From the NCBI GenBank assembly GCA_021234155.1, contig JAJEKV010000003.1:14368386-14432385 (forward strand): a DNA stretch of 64,000 nt, given 5' to 3'. Below are positions 10,666 to 22,495 of this stretch, piece by piece (the first letter of the stretch is position 1; each line of letters opens with the position of its first letter). The DNA is from Isoetes taiwanensis (taxonomy: Eukaryota > Streptophyta > Lycopodiopsida > Isoetales > Isoetaceae). The notes beneath the pieces were generated by a model, which had not been told where the DNA came from, searched no databases, and was given only the letters and a program-made list of their open reading frames with translations. The translations under genes were made by a program, and so were the position numbers.

Positions 10666-11420
10666 CACCTAAGGAAAGTGCTCGAAGCTAAGAAGGCACC
10701 AGCTTAATGCTAAGTTGTCGGCGCCACTTTCGCAATGGAGAGAGTAGAATATCCGGTCATGTGATCTCATCGGAGAGGAGATTTCGACCCGATCCCGCCA
10801 AGATTGAAGCAGTCATACAAAGGGTCGGCCGGGAAGAACATCCACGAGGTCGAAGCTTTCTCAGCCTAGCAGTACTACAGAAGTTCGCGAAGAACTTTGC
10901 AAAAATAGCGCCCCGCTAACGGATTTGACGAGGGTGGAAAAGTAAAGGATTGGGCAGATCACCGCGTAAGAAAAGCCCAAGCAGGATTCGAGATGTTGAA
11001 GGAAGCTTTGACAACCGCCTCGACCCCGACCCCGCTGTAATCCGAGAAGGACAAACTTGTATGCCGGATGCAAAGTAAGATTGCCACAAAAAGGTCGATG
11101 CGTGAAGAGCGAGTAGTGGCTTATGACTCTCTAAGATGAACGACGCCAAACGGCACCCGACTCATGATCAAGAGTTGCTTGCAGTTAGTCGAGCACTAAG
11201 AATTTGGAGGCACTACCGCTGGGGAGGAAGTTCCAGCCGACATGGATCATCGAGCCTCCAATACGGTTCATGCAACCACATCTCAACCCGAAAGGCCGAA
11301 GGTGGATGGAGTTCCTCAAGAATATGACTTTGATATAGTTTATAAGCCGAGGAAGCTCAATATGGTAGCGATGCGCTTTCAAGGCATCCTCGACAACAAG
11401 AGTCCATCGCAATGCAATCT
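10666..11420 (+). pseudogene. Decayed RNase H / RT connection region
   Basis: Short frame pieces carry an RNase H C-terminal signature (RHPTHDQELLAVSRALRIWRHY at 11150-11215) and the tether EYDFDIVYKPRKLNMVA, which normally reads VADALSR. At least three frame changes separate these motifs. Confidence 0.7.
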
Positions 11421-11599
11421 CGACGCCACCAAATACTTCGAAAGAAGATCGAAGAAACCTTGCCGACAGATGCAGACTTCAAGGAAGTATGGGCGAAGCT
11501 TGTGCAAGGAGGCAAGAACAGATAAGGAGAGGAAGACCTTCAAGAATTTTAAGAAGGAAGGTAACCTTTTGTACCATAAGATAAGTTGTGTGTGCCTAA

Positions 11600-12280
11600 T
11601 CATCGAGGAGGTAAGTTGATTCTCCACGACACCCACAACCATCCAATAGTCGGCCACGCAGATTTATGAAGACATATTTCAAAGTGTGCAGCAGCTATTA
11701 TTGGCCGTGTGGATGAAGAAGTAGATAGCTTCGCTATATCAAAGAGTGTCACCGTGGACAAAGGCGAAGCGTACCAATTCCGTGAGCATTGAACCATTAG
11801 CGGTCTTGCGAACGCCAAGTGGGAAGTGATCGATGGGACTTCATAACAAGGGGCCCGAGGACGCAAAGGGAAAAAAAAGATGCACCGATGGTTGTGGTCC
11901 GACAAGTCGTCGAAGATGGCACACTTTGTGCCTCTTGCGGTGACCACCGACACCTGACCTTGGATACTGCTCTCTTTACCAAGGAAATCTTTCAGCTCCA
12001 TGGTATCGAGAGATCATCTCCACGGAGACCGAAGTTCATGAGTGCCGCTTATTTGGGACCTTTTTGCGACGATTCGAGACGGTAAGCCAAATGAGTACGG
12101 CCTATCATCCTCAGACGGATGGGCAAACAGAACGGACTAACAGAATCTTGGAAGATATGCTAAGAAACTATGTCTGGAACAAGCAGAGTAAGTGGGAAGA
12201 TTATATTCACTTGGTTGAGTTCGCTTATAATAGCACCAAGCAGGAATCGTCCCAGATGTCGCCGTTCATGATCAACTAGG
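11600..12280 (+). pseudogene. Gypsy integrase fragment
   Basis: Pieces of the HHCC zinc-binding region (LILHDTHNHPIVGHA) are followed by the end of the catalytic core: STAYHPQTDGQTERTNRILEDMLR, which holds the catalytic Glu, and FAYNSTKQES. The first and second catalytic Asp segments lie in badly shifted sequence. There is no chromodomain and no 3' LTR; coding is lost at about 12280 beside a MITE end. Confidence 0.75.
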
Positions 12281-12297
12281 AAAACGTTATTACAAAA

Positions 12298-12598
12298 AAA
12301 AGGGACCCTACTTGGTAATTTCTTAAAGTTCATACATCCCTTGGTGTCAGTTTCTAGGCTAATCCATCCATTTTCAAGCCCACTCTTTCTTATGTTTAAC
12401 TAATCAATGTCCTGGTGGAACTTTCTAGAGGTGGAGGTTTGGCTAATCAATGTAAAATCTCACTTGGTCAGCAAAAAAAAATTGGGCTAAAATTTTCCTA
12501 TTTTTCGCATTTTTTCCCATTTACTTTAGCTATTTCTCTTGACAAAAATACTGCAAAATAGCTATTTGGCTAACCTTAGGCATTATTTTATTCCATGC
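12298..12598. mobile_element. MITE copy, right ~300 bp only
   Basis: This stretch matches the right part of the complete MITE at 27905-28619 and shares its terminal TTTTATTCCATG. The left terminus is missing, and sequence on its left is gypsy integrase while on its right it is LINE endonuclease. A deletion or a compound insertion has therefore occurred here. Confidence 0.75.
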
Positions 12599-13945
12599 TC
12601 CATACATGGTTTTATTTGATGATATCATTGAATTCTTTAAGCAAGGAAAAGTCCTACTTCTAGGTGATATTAATGCGAGAACTGCGGATGTCCAAGTTCA
12701 ATTAGTGGATTTTGAAGCTGACCCTCTTTTACTGCCATCCTCATCTCCTGTTGAACCACATACTATGTGAAGCTTAGGCGATTGTAATGCAGAGATTACA
12801 AGTATGGTCACTTATTGAATTTGGACAGATGCATAATCTTGTCATTGACAATGGCATGCAACATTGGCCCAATTCCTCCAACTATAATTGCAATCCTCAA
12901 AGCGGCAGATATAGAGTAGTAGATTATTTGATGGCATCTCCAGCCTTGGCAAAGGAAATCGATAAGTTTTTAGTCCCGCTTCAATCACCCATCGGGGACC
13001 ATTCTTCTCACCTCTTTTTCCTCATAACGTGGTTTCACTTGGACACAAGCTTGCCTCAAGAACCACCTACTTCCATTTTGAGTTCGATCACTCCCTTGGT
13101 CTTAACTACAATCTTGAGCTTGATACACAATTGAGGGACAACCATGTCTTTCAAAATGGTCACAATGCTCATATCCACCATACATCAAGCTCGCTTGAAC
13201 ACTTTCTCAACAAGCCTTGCTCCTTCATTAAATGACGTGCACAAATGCCGCAAAACATTTGGTATGACGACAAAAACCTTCACAAGTAGCTTAATGAAGA
13301 AATGGCAGCCTGCTCTTTTACAGCTACAACAAATAAGAAAGCCTACAAAAAGCTGATCTGCATGAAAAAGAGAATATATATAGAGCAAATGAGGGAAGCC
13401 ATATTTAACTTGATGTAAAGCAATAGATCTGCTAAATTCTTGCTAACACTTCTAGATGTGGAAAACGCAGATATGCTGGATATTGGATTGCCCCAATCTA
13501 CCTCTTTTTTCTCTGCTTTCCTTATCCAAGAAGCTATGAGCGAAATGAACATTGGGAAAGCACAAATTGTGAGAACCTGAAGGCTGAATATCTTATTCAT
13601 GGAATGGATGCCTTTGCACCCATTGTGGCAGTTTTATTCAATGAGATAATATGGTCACGCTTTCCGAGAGCACGGACCGTTAATATCATCAAGCAAATTT
13701 TTAAGGTCGAAAACCCAATGCATCTAACTACTGCCGCATCATGATTGGACATGTCATGGCAAGATTCTATGGAAGCATACTAGACATGAATATCAGTGAA
13801 GCGCGGAGATAAATCTCCTTGGAGAAAATGATCAGGATGGTTTCAAGAGAAATTTTGTAACAATAAATCATATTCTCACCCTGCAGTCGTAGATATTGCT
13901 GTTTCGTGGATATCTGCAAATCCATTGATACGGTCCTTCTGAAAT
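12599..13945 (+). pseudogene. LINE endonuclease / RT fragment
   Basis: Broken frames read LLLGDINART (the GDFNA box of an APE-type endonuclease), YRVVDYLMASPALA and IGDHSS (near the C-terminal SDH), then an RT N-terminal segment resembling GKA.DLEGLKAEYL (12.8-13.6 kb). Near the end, degraded text matches the INHILTL and later RT region of the LINE at 26-30 kb. It belongs to the same broad LINE type on the opposite strand, with many stops. Confidence 0.65.
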
Positions 13946-15145
13946 GCCTATTTTATAGATTTATCAACATTCCAGTTAGTGTCCTTTTTGCAGTTTAAAC
14001 CATGGTTTATAGGTTCATAGCTTCCAAAGAATATAGAAGTATGAGAACGCATATGGGCTTTATACCATATGCACTTATATATCGCATTCCACAGGCTTAA
14101 CCTCCATGATGTATTGACAAGAACCTGATAAAAATGAATCCATATATACTTTACAAACGAGGAATACTCCAACAACCTTATTTGTGTTTATGGCGACTGG
14201 TATGATGTCTTGCCATGTTGTCTTTAGATAGTGAGGCTAGTTAGCTTCATCAATTATGATAGCACATCCTCCCTGCCATTCCACATACCAACCTATATAT
14301 TAGTTCAAAGCATGGACATCTAATCTATCTATATATAATACTAATGGCAAAATAAGGATAGTCTGTGCACGATTTTAGCCTTTAATTATTTTAATTTAGT
14401 TTGATTCGTTGGATTTACAGTTTTGTTTGAGGCACACTTGTACAAAAACTATTAGAGACCACAATGGCTAGGTGTTTTCGACCGAGCAGTCTGTTTGAAA
14501 GCAAGATGATGAGGCAGACAATCTATACACTGGTGCATGATGCATATGAAGGGTCAAAGTATAGATTTATTTTGTGAGATGTGTGAAAAAAAAAAAACCA
14601 GTTATTTTAGGCCTCATTTCTAAGAAACAGATATATTGATACAAATTTCAAAGCATTCTGACGGTTTGATCTCTTTGATTTTAAAAATTCTTTGCAAACG
14701 ATTCTTGGTTCTTTTAAAAATCCTTTGCAAATCCTTTTGAATCCCATATAATTTTCATTCCAGTGAATTTATACTCTTCAATGATCTTTAATCCATATTT
14801 TTCCCATATTTGATCTTGTGAATGGCTTCGTGCATAATAATCTTGATTATCATGGCGGCAGCATCTGGTGCAGGGCAGCAGAGTTCGTCATAGATTTTAT
14901 CTGCTTTGCCACATCTTTCTACATTTGCATCTCTTTTGGACTCTACGGAAGTGGCTAAAGAAATCGACGAAACATCATCACTCATAATTTTTGCGTCGGA
15001 AAATGTTGTTCTTTATCACATTTTACAGAGCTTTGGCGGGAATCCTTCTCTGCTTCTTCTTGCCGATATTTTCCGCTACCATTATTTTCTTTAGTACCTA
15101 GGTATCGATATGAGGGCTATGATGGATGCTACTGGAATGCTTATA
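13946..15145. other. No gene recognised
   Basis: AT-rich sequence with only short chance frames and one A-run (about 14588). Nothing supports a gene or an identified repeat up to the LTR that starts at 15146. Confidence 0.5.
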
Positions 15146-15394
15146 TGTTACGAATGCTCTGTTCTTCCTGCAAACTCATCAACTTATTAGAAAGCAAAAC
15201 ACCATAGGGTACTCGATTTACCACCCAACCGGACCAACTAAAAGAGATGCCATCAAGTCAAGCTACTCCACAAGACTGTATAAGGACAAGCTCTTTCTAG
15301 CCACCAACCACTGATGTTACATGAACTCCTTGTAATGATATGATCAAGCAAGGAACAAGAGAAGATACTAGAAGGTAAGGCTAGGCACATCATC

Positions 15395-15750
15395 TGATAG
15401 AACTAGTGCAAAACCAGCACAAACCCGCAAGATCGACTCAAGAGATAGAATAGAAGACAAGAACAAATCTATTGAGAAAAGCAATAGGAAATACAATCTC
15501 TACTTCTGAGCATTACATAGTACATAACGTACAATCAATATATACAACCGGTTAGACTAAGAATAGTAGTCTACCGTTTAACCACCGCCCACTAATTACG
15601 GCACTGATTTAGGGTTAGGTTGCTCGATCTTTGACAAAGTCTTTGCCTTTACGTACATTTTCAGCACCTTCTCAAAGACTGTGGTGCTAAGTCTTTGAAC
15701 CATCAAGTTTCAAAGACATTATGCTTAGTCAAGATATTTATATTCCAACA
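15395..15750 (-). repeat. 3' LTR of nested copia
   Basis: TGATAGAAC...TTCCAACA in + orientation. The first ~221 bp are identical to the other LTR. The remaining ~130 bp differ in an oddly systematic way: CTTTGA/TCAAAG words stand where the other LTR has GCTGA/TCAGC. Confidence 0.9.
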
Positions 15751-15871
15751 CTCTCCCTTAAATGTTGTTTTTACTAAGCGAAGAAAATCAAAACCAAGGT
15801 AATCCTTCTCTCCCTTCACCGCAATTTCTTCATGCCCAAGCTCTCCTTCACATTGACGAACTTAGATCCAA

Positions 15872-16500
15872 CTAATGGTTTGGTAAAGCCATCACAAACC
15901 GATCCCCGTGAGGAGCAATGAACAAGTTGAGAAGATCCCATTTGGATGCGCTCACCTGACAAAAACACAAGTGGGTGTCAAGGTGTTTTGTCTTTGGGTG
16001 GTACTTAGCATCCTTGGCAAGATGGATAGTGCTTGTGTTGTCACACAATATAACAAAATGAGGATGGAGGTACCTCAGATCATCTGTCCACAAATGTTTA
16101 AGCCACAACAATTCACGCATCCCAACACCGAGTGCTTTGAATTACGCCTCCCGTGGTGCCGATTGACAATGTGACCTGCCTTTTGGACAACCATGTCGTA
16201 CGTTAGGCCCTATGAACGTGACCATCCCTCATAGGACCTCCCCGCTATCATGACAATTAGCATGATCTCGCATCAACAAAGATTTTCAGCTTGGAAATCG
16301 GAGGACCTCGATAAAAGAGACCTTCCCTGTGATGTCCCCTTCGATATACCAGCAGTCTTTTTAGCAGCCTTCCGGTCGATCGCTTGGGATTGCTCATGAA
16401 TCGCCGGCCTCCCACGGCAAAAGAGATATCAGGTCTAGTGACTGTGAGATATATCAAACGCCCTACCAAGCTTCGATAGAGTGTGGGATCACACTCCTCA
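15872..16500 (-). pseudogene. Copia RNase H and RT C terminus
   Basis: The segments YLTVTRPDISFAVG and ELLWLKHLWTDD...ILCDNTSTIHLAKDAKYHPKTKHLD are typical of copia RNase H; the DN-S-I-LAKN-like box and the KHLD/KHID ending are recognisable. Several frame changes separate them. Confidence 0.8.
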
Positions 16501-17536
16501 CCATCGAAATCAAGCTCAAGCCTTGTGCACGGATCAAAAGGACTTGCCCGCGCCTTACAATCTTGCATAACGATCATCGGCGGAACATTTCTTTGATATA
16601 TTTCTGCTGAGAAAGGTAGATGCCATCTGAGTGCTGCCACACTTCTACACCTAAACAGTAATGCATAAGGCCAAGGTCAGTCATCTCGAAGGATGAAGAT
16701 AACTGCAACTTCAATGTAGAAATCAGCACATCAGCATCTCCTGTGATGATCAAATCATCAGTATACAAAACCACAATGCACATTCGGCCTTCATGTGATT
16801 TGTAATAAAGATTGGGGTCTGTTGACTGCCGAACCCCGCTCAAGAAAGAAAGCATTAATTTTCGCATGCCAACATCTTGGAGCCTGCTTCAAGCCATAAA
16901 TGCTTTTCTTCAAATGACAAACCAGCTGCTCCTTCCCTTGAACAACAAATCCTGGAGGTTGAGTCATATAGACCTCTTCCTCCAAATCACCATTCAAAAA
17001 AGCAGATTTAATGTCCATTTGAAATATTGGCCAACCTTTCATCGCAGCAACAACTATAACTGATCTAATAGTGGACATTCTGGCTACGGGAGCAAAGACT
17101 TCATCATAATCTAAGCCTTTTTCTCAGGCAAAACCCTTCGCTACAAGTCTAGCTTTATGCTTTGACATCGTCCCCATCAGCATGAAATTTGGTTCTAAAC
17201 ACCCACTTACGGTAATAACGTGCTTATCACCGGGAGTTCAACCAATTCCCATGTGCCTTGCTTCAAAAATTGAGAGTATTCTTCTTCCATTGCATGCCGC
17301 CAACGCGGATCACTAGGCGCTTCATGAAAGGTTTGTGGATCAACATGATCCCGGACCTTTGCCATTAAGGCAAGGTTACATGATCCATTAGACTTCTCCC
17401 CGTTTCTCCATCGACGTGTTGATCTCCTAGGTTCAACAACGTACAACAAAAGTCTTTTACCGGTTCCAACAAACAATTTGTTTCTCCTTGAGACGTGTTG
17501 ATCTCCTAGGTTCAACAACAAATGGAGGTATAGCAA
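16501..17536 (-). pseudogene. Copia reverse transcriptase
   Basis: Reading on the minus strand: WRHAMEEEYSQFLKQGTWELV, then FQMDIKSAFLNGDLEEEVYMTQPPGF, SIYGLKQAPRCWH, and the catalytic LYTDDLIITG (usual form YVDD), followed by FEMTDLGLMHYCLGVEVWQ. These are the copia RT blocks in order. Three frames are used, so at least two frameshifts are present. Confidence 0.88.
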
Positions 17537-17741
17537 AAGCTACAATAGGTCTTTAAATGTCTTTGGATCGATCAGTGCTACCGCATTCTTCATGTGTGCC
17601 GGACTCCCCACGAAAGGAACCAACAACCTCGCATGGACCATAGGGCGAGTGGGATGGGGATCATCCCGTGCCACTACTTCGTGCAAATGTGAGTTCACCG
17701 GAGAAACCACTAGAGAGGGAGAGAAAGTTTTACCGGTAATG

Positions 17742-18491
17742 CTATCGGATCTTCAACATCCAAGCTGCCATTATTGTGAATCGCAGCAGAGTATCACCGG
17801 AAGATATGCCATCATACACAAAGATCTTCAACGAATCGAATCGACTCGCCATAATAACCCGCTTGTTGGAAGGATCATACAACTTGTAACCTTTTCGATT
17901 TTCTGGATACCCAATGAAGATGGCTTTGACAGCCCACGTCATGCAACTTCCCATACTTTTTTCAAACTTTTCTCAATGGATGGAAGCATAAGCCAAGCAT
18001 CCAAACACCCTCAAATGAGACACATCTGGTTTCATTCTCCAAAATGCTTCATAAGGAGTCACATCTTGGAGTGCCTTAGTAGACGATCTATTTGCCAAAT
18101 ATGCTGCTGTCACTACTGCCTCTCCCCAAAAAGATTCAGGTAGTTGCTTGTGACTCATCATAGATCTTGCCAAATCAAGCAAAGATCTATTCCTCCTTTC
18201 AGCTACACCATTTTGTGGATGAGCATAAGAAATGATTAACTGTCTTTCAATACCTTCTTCCATGAGAAACTCATCAAAGGCATTAGAAACATATTCACCT
18301 CCATTGTCACTTCTCAACTTTTTTATTACTAACCCTGTCTGCTTTTCGACTGCTGCTTTGAAGGCCTTGAACTTGCCAAGCACCTCAGATTTGCAATGCA
18401 AAGTATACACCCAAGTGTATCTACTGAAATCTTCAATCAGGGTTAAGAAATACCTCTTTCCACCTAGCGAAACATCAGGCATATAGCACAA
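17742..18491 (-). pseudogene. Copia integrase core and C terminus
   Basis: The catalytic triad is visible: IEDFSRYTW (first Asp), LRSDNGGEY (second Asp) and NGVAERRNRSLLDLARSM (Glu). The GKY-like segment KAIFIGYPENRKGYKLYDP follows in a second frame. It would insert element cDNA. The 18491-17973 frame is unbroken for about 170 codons. Confidence 0.88.
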
Positions 18492-18551
18492 ATCAGAATG
18501 CAGCAGCTCAAGAGGTTGAGTTGCTCGATGAATAGCCTGCTGTGGAAAAGG

Positions 18552-18869
18552 TCATTTGAGGTTGCTTTTCCGAGATGGCATGCAAAGACACCTCAAGCTT
18601 GACACATTTCGAGAGGGAATACCGAAACCCTTGTTCTTGTACAAAGCATGTACAAAGAAGCCTCCAACATGACCAAAACGAGCATGCCACAGATGCTCAG
18701 CAGTCAAGTCAGCACATACAAGACCATGTTCAGTCTTATGAACTGAACCATCAAAGACATACAAGCCATTCTGCAATGTCCACTGTGCCATGAACTGCAG
18801 ACTTTTCAAGTCAATTCCTTCAAGTGGATTCCTGCCCAACCAGATAGGGTCGCTCCATTTCCGAAACAA
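18552..18869 (-). pseudogene. GAG-pre-integrase domain
   Basis: The C-terminal part LWHARFGHVGGFFVHAL is the H-x-R-F/L-G-H zinc-binding box that precedes copia integrase. The stretch WTLQNGLYVFDGS upstream is the usual preceding strand. The protease between this and gag is not clearly readable. Confidence 0.75.
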
Positions 18870-19338
18870 TGTAATGGCTCATGATCAAATTCAGCCAGAC
18901 ATGATATTAGACTGTAATCCGGGGAGCAAACATGACATTCCTCACCTTACTAACTACATCACGCCCATGCAATTGAAAAGCTACAATTCCTTTCCCGTGA
19001 TAGGAAGAGAATATCCATCACCCATCTTCACATCACCTCTAGATCGAGGTTCAAGTTCAAAACACATCCAATCTCCAATCTCGATTATGAACCGTGGCCC
19101 CCGAGTCCAAAATCCAAATCCTTCAGAAGGTGGTCCGGCCTTTCACTGCAAGATTCAGATATTCAAGATCAAAAGTGGCACCAAATGAAAGACTTCTCTC
19201 CCCTTAGAGTTGATCACAGTGCTTCTCGTGTCACTATCCTTTGAGCTTTTCTTCTCCTTCTTACAATTCGAACTCGTAGTGACCCTTTTCACCACAATTC
19301 CAAAGACTTGAACTCCTTGGATTTCTTACCTTCGGACT

Positions 19339-19992
19339 TCACATTTTCGACTTCCTAGAGTCTTTGCTATCAGCAAACTTCTTCTTGGTGTCAGCCCGAG
19401 AAGTAGACACAAAATTAGCATGGTCTACTCTCCCATCCCTTTGCTTCTGCACCAACTCCTCTTGTTGCAGTAGAATAGTTACTTTGGCTATATCAATCTT
19501 CTCCTTGTACCTGATCTTCGAAGAGATAATATCATACGAGGGGGGAAGACCAACCAAGATATCTTGGATCAGCTATTTTTCAGACAGCACTCCACCAGCA
19601 GCCATGTAATCCAAGCGCCATTGCTTCATCTGAGTAAGGTATGCTGTGACAGATTTGAAGTCACCTAGTTGGGCATGTCTCATTTTGTTCTGGATCAGCA
19701 TTTGGGTAGCCATACCCTTGCTATCAAGAGACTTCTCCAAATGAGACCACATCTCCTTAAACTCAGTAAAATGGTTGATTTCATGACCAATTGTCTCTTC
19801 AGCCAATATTTTGACAAGAGCACAAGCTTTCTGGTTTATCCTACCAGCATCTGCTGACTTGGTGCTGATAAAGTCTTCATCAAACACCGCTCCCATGTCA
19901 CTAAATATCAAATAATTCACCATGAACTTCTTCCAAGCATGGTAATTATTATTAGTGAGCTTTGCATTCTGTGAGAACTTGAATGGATACAT
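19339..19992 (-). pseudogene. Copia gag polyprotein (UBN2-like)
   Basis: Two adjacent frames read as one gag: KLTNNNYHAWKKFMVNYL, then AEETIGHEINHFTEFKEMWSHLEK, MLIQNKMRHAQLGDFKSVTAYLTQMKQ, and MVGLPPSYDII...LLQQEELVQKQ. These are the standard blocks of copia gag in the UBN2 family. The frame breaks near 19565. A zinc knuckle is not evident. Confidence 0.85.
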
Positions 19993-20314
19993 GAATTTCT
20001 CCTGTTTTCAGCAGCCAAAAAGATGGTTGAGAAAACAAATTCGTCACCAAATAAAGCACCCACTAGAAAAGTTGAATCTTGAATTCTGTCGCCAAAAAGA
20101 TCTTGGAAAACTCGAATCTCACATCAAAACTTGCTAGAAAATCCGAATCTCTCTCCCAAAACACTTTCTCCAGGCCAAAAAACAAGAATCTTCTTCAATG
20201 CTGCAAATGAGATTTTCCACCACCAAATCTCAGCCAAAGAACGATGGCCAATCTAATTTGGATCCTTCTCCAATAGCTTGCTCTATTCTTCCCTCAAGAA
20301 AGCGTCTGATACCA

Positions 20315-20662
20315 TGATAGAACTAGTGCAAAACCAGCACAAACCCGCAAGATCGACTCAAGAGATAGAATAGAAGACAAGAACAAATCTATTGAGAAAA
20401 GCAATAGGAAATACAATCTCTACTTCTGAGCATTACATAGTACATAACGTACAATCAATATATACAACCGGTTAGACTAAGAATAGTAGTCTACCGTTTA
20501 ACCACCGCCCACTAATTACGGCACTGATTTAGGGTCGGTGCTCAGTGCTGACAAAGTGCTGCCTTCTGTACATTTCATCACCTTCTCAGCACCTGTGTGC
20601 TAAGTGCTGAACCACTGCTGTTTCAGCACATTATGCTTAGTCAGCATATTTATATTCCAACA
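20315..20662 (-). repeat. 5' LTR of nested copia
   Basis: Partner of 15395-15750, followed on the minus strand by the primer-binding site. The variable part is 8 bp shorter because each CTTTG/CAAAG word is replaced by a shorter GCTG/CAGC word. Confidence 0.9.
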
Positions 20663-21039
20663 TCATCAACATAGGAAGAAGCAGATCTAGTTTTACAGTT
20701 AGCTTAGACCCCTATGCACCTTTTTGGGCATAACTTTCCAACCATAAGGAATCTATAGACAACCAAGTCCAATCTGGAAACTAGACTTCAAGGGCTTTCC
20801 AACAAGGTAAGGATCTTTGATGTCGGAGTTGTGATCGCGGAGATATCACGTCTCAAAGTTATCCTTATGTTTATAGGTAACAACACTTTTTTTTTGCTTT
20901 TTTGCTTCTAAATAAAGGTCAAGGTTTATTTTTTAGCTCTCTTTTTTATAATATCAAGGCTTAGGCATACTGGATGGCTTTCTTACTTGATCATATCAAT
21001 AAATATTGTTCCATGCAAGGCCACTCCCCCGAGCACCAT

Positions 21040-21290
21040 ATCAATTCCTTCCCTTCTCAAGATTAATCGTCCTCGATCATCTGCCCTGCGGGTCTTAACA
21101 ACTCCTTCCCGTCTCAAGACTGATCGTCCTTGATCATCTGCCTTGCGGGTCTTAACAATTCTTTCCCGTCTCAAGACTGATCGTCCTCGATCATCTGTCT
21201 TGCGGAAACAATTTTCTTTCCTTTCCGTCTCAAGACTGATCGTACTCGATCATCTGCCTTGCGGAAACAACCATCTTTTCCCAAAGCTAG
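21040..21290 (-). repeat. Tandem repeats with TGATCG...CGATCA hairpins
   Basis: Four units of about 50-60 bp. Each contains TGATCG, a short spacer TCCT, CGATCA, and then TCTGCCTTGCGG, with single variants (TAATCG, CGTACTCG, TTGATCA). The two oldest-looking units are in frame on the minus strand and read as repeats of KTRxADDxGR. They form most of the recognisable interior of the non-autonomous LTR element. Confidence 0.8.
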
Positions 21291-21920
21291 TCACATGACT
21301 ATCCGCTTTGCTGGAATAATCACCTTTCTTTCTAAGCTAGTCGCCTGACTATCTGCTTTGAAAGGATTTCTCCTAGGCTGGTAAACTTACCATCTGCCTA
21401 AAAGACTCTTAAGGATCTGGCTTCTGTGCTGCAGTCACAGTTACCTCCTTACTCTTAAACTCTAGAGCAACATTCGATTGAAAAAGAAACTCCTTCCTTA
21501 ACTCAAATCAAAACTATGCTCAGTCAAACTAGCAATCATAAGCACACACAGTTTAGTTTACTTATCTTTCAGATGACCAATCTGAATTCGCCCTTTATCT
21601 CTTAGGATTCCATCTTCTCTTTGTCAACTTAAGGATGGATCTTTTTTATCATTTGCAAAGCATGCTTTTCTTGCTCAATATCTTTTAGACTCCAACTACT
21701 CAGGACAATCCTTTTCGTCTCTTGTCCTTTCTTACTTCCCCTGCATTAAGAACAACAACAGTTTCTTCCTTCCTTCTCCGAGAGTCTGTTAAACCAACCG
21801 ATTAACCTCTCTGGAACTTTCTACTCATCAGGTATATATTACAACATCGAATTGGCTAAAACAAAAATCTCGAAACGTGTTAAAGGCCTAACACAGGATT
21901 ATTTTAACAAGATCAACTTT

Positions 21921-21933
21921 CGCTCTGATACCA
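21921..21933 (-). other. Primer-binding site of the non-autonomous element
   Basis: The minus strand reads TGGTATCAGAGCG, two bases inside the LTR that starts at 21936 in + coordinates. It uses the same initiator-Met tRNA site as the other LTR elements here. Confidence 0.85.
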
Positions 21934-21935
21934 AT

Positions 21936-22349
21936 TGTTACGAATGCTCTGTTCTTCCTGCAAACTCATCAACTTATTAGAAAGCAAAACACCATAGGGT
22001 ACTCGATTTACCACCCAACCGGACCAACTAAAAGAGATGCCATCAAGTCTATAAGGACAAGATCTTTCTAGCCACCAACCACTGATGTTACAGGAACTCC
22101 TTCTAATAATATGATCAAGCAAGGAACAAGAGAAGATACTAGAAGGTAAGGCTAGGCACATCATCAACATAGGAAGAAGCAGATCTAGTTTTGCAGTTAG
22201 CTTAGACCCTTATGCACCTTTTTGGGCATAACTTTCCCATCCTAAGGAATCTATGGACAACCAAGCCCAATCTGGAAACTAGACTTCAAGGGCTTTCCAA
22301 CAAGGTAAGGATCGCCTGATGTCTGAATTGTGATTGTGGAGATATCACA
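21936..22349 (-). repeat. 5' LTR of the non-autonomous element, truncated
   Basis: Matches 15146-15394 plus 20663-20850 with small differences, including an 18-19-bp gap near 22048. It ends abruptly at GATATCAC and is followed by a short repeat of its own interior (AAGGAATCTATGGACAACCA). Confidence 0.8.
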
Positions 22350-22495
22350 AGGAATCTATGGACAACCAAGGCCAATCTGGAAACTTAAGCCCAATTAGCC
22401 AAGTTAATCAGTCAAAAGGGTTTGTAAGTCCACATGGCCAAGAAAATTTTCTGCTCTCTAATCAGGAAACTATCCCTGTAAAACCATGTGGCTAA

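Larger units (their letters stand above)
4683..12290 (+). mobile_element. Ty3/gypsy LTR retrotransposon, 3' end lost
   Basis: This element has a full 5' LTR, a primer-binding site, and then, in order, two extra ORF regions, protease remnant, reverse transcriptase, RNase H and integrase. That is the Ty3/gypsy order. No 3' LTR is visible: integrase coding stops at about 12280 and a MITE end follows directly. Capsid and zinc-knuckle coding are absent between 6274 and 9655, where two unrelated ORF modules sit. A related fragment at 34972-36410 keeps capsid, zinc knuckle and the protease active site. The pol region carries frameshifts and stops, so this copy is dead. Confidence 0.85.
15395..20662 (-). 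mobile_element. Ty1/copia retrotransposon with 5-bp target duplication
   Basis: LTRs of about 350 bp lie at 15395-15750 and 20315-20662. The minus-strand primer site TGGTATCAGA adjoins the right LTR (20305-20314), and a purine tract AAGGGAGAG adjoins the left one. TCATC flanks both ends (15390-15394 and 20663-20667). The paralogous LTR at about 22164 shows the uninterrupted site with one TCATC. Gag, integrase, RT and RNase H follow copia order on the minus strand, with stops and frameshifts. Confidence 0.92.
15146..22349 (-). mobile_element. Non-autonomous LTR retroelement hosting a nested copia
   Basis: LTRs beginning TGTTAC lie at 15146 and 21936. The first ends GTAACA at 20882 once the nested copia (15395-20662) is removed, giving about 464 bp. 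A minus-strand primer-binding site adjoins the second LTR at 21921-21933. The internal region is only about 1.05 kb (20883-21935), has no gag or pol, and contains tandem hairpin-bearing repeats. This is the organisation of a TRIM/LARD-like derivative that depends on another element. The LTR at 21936 is truncated and partly duplicated at its right end (about 22349). Confidence 0.75.
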
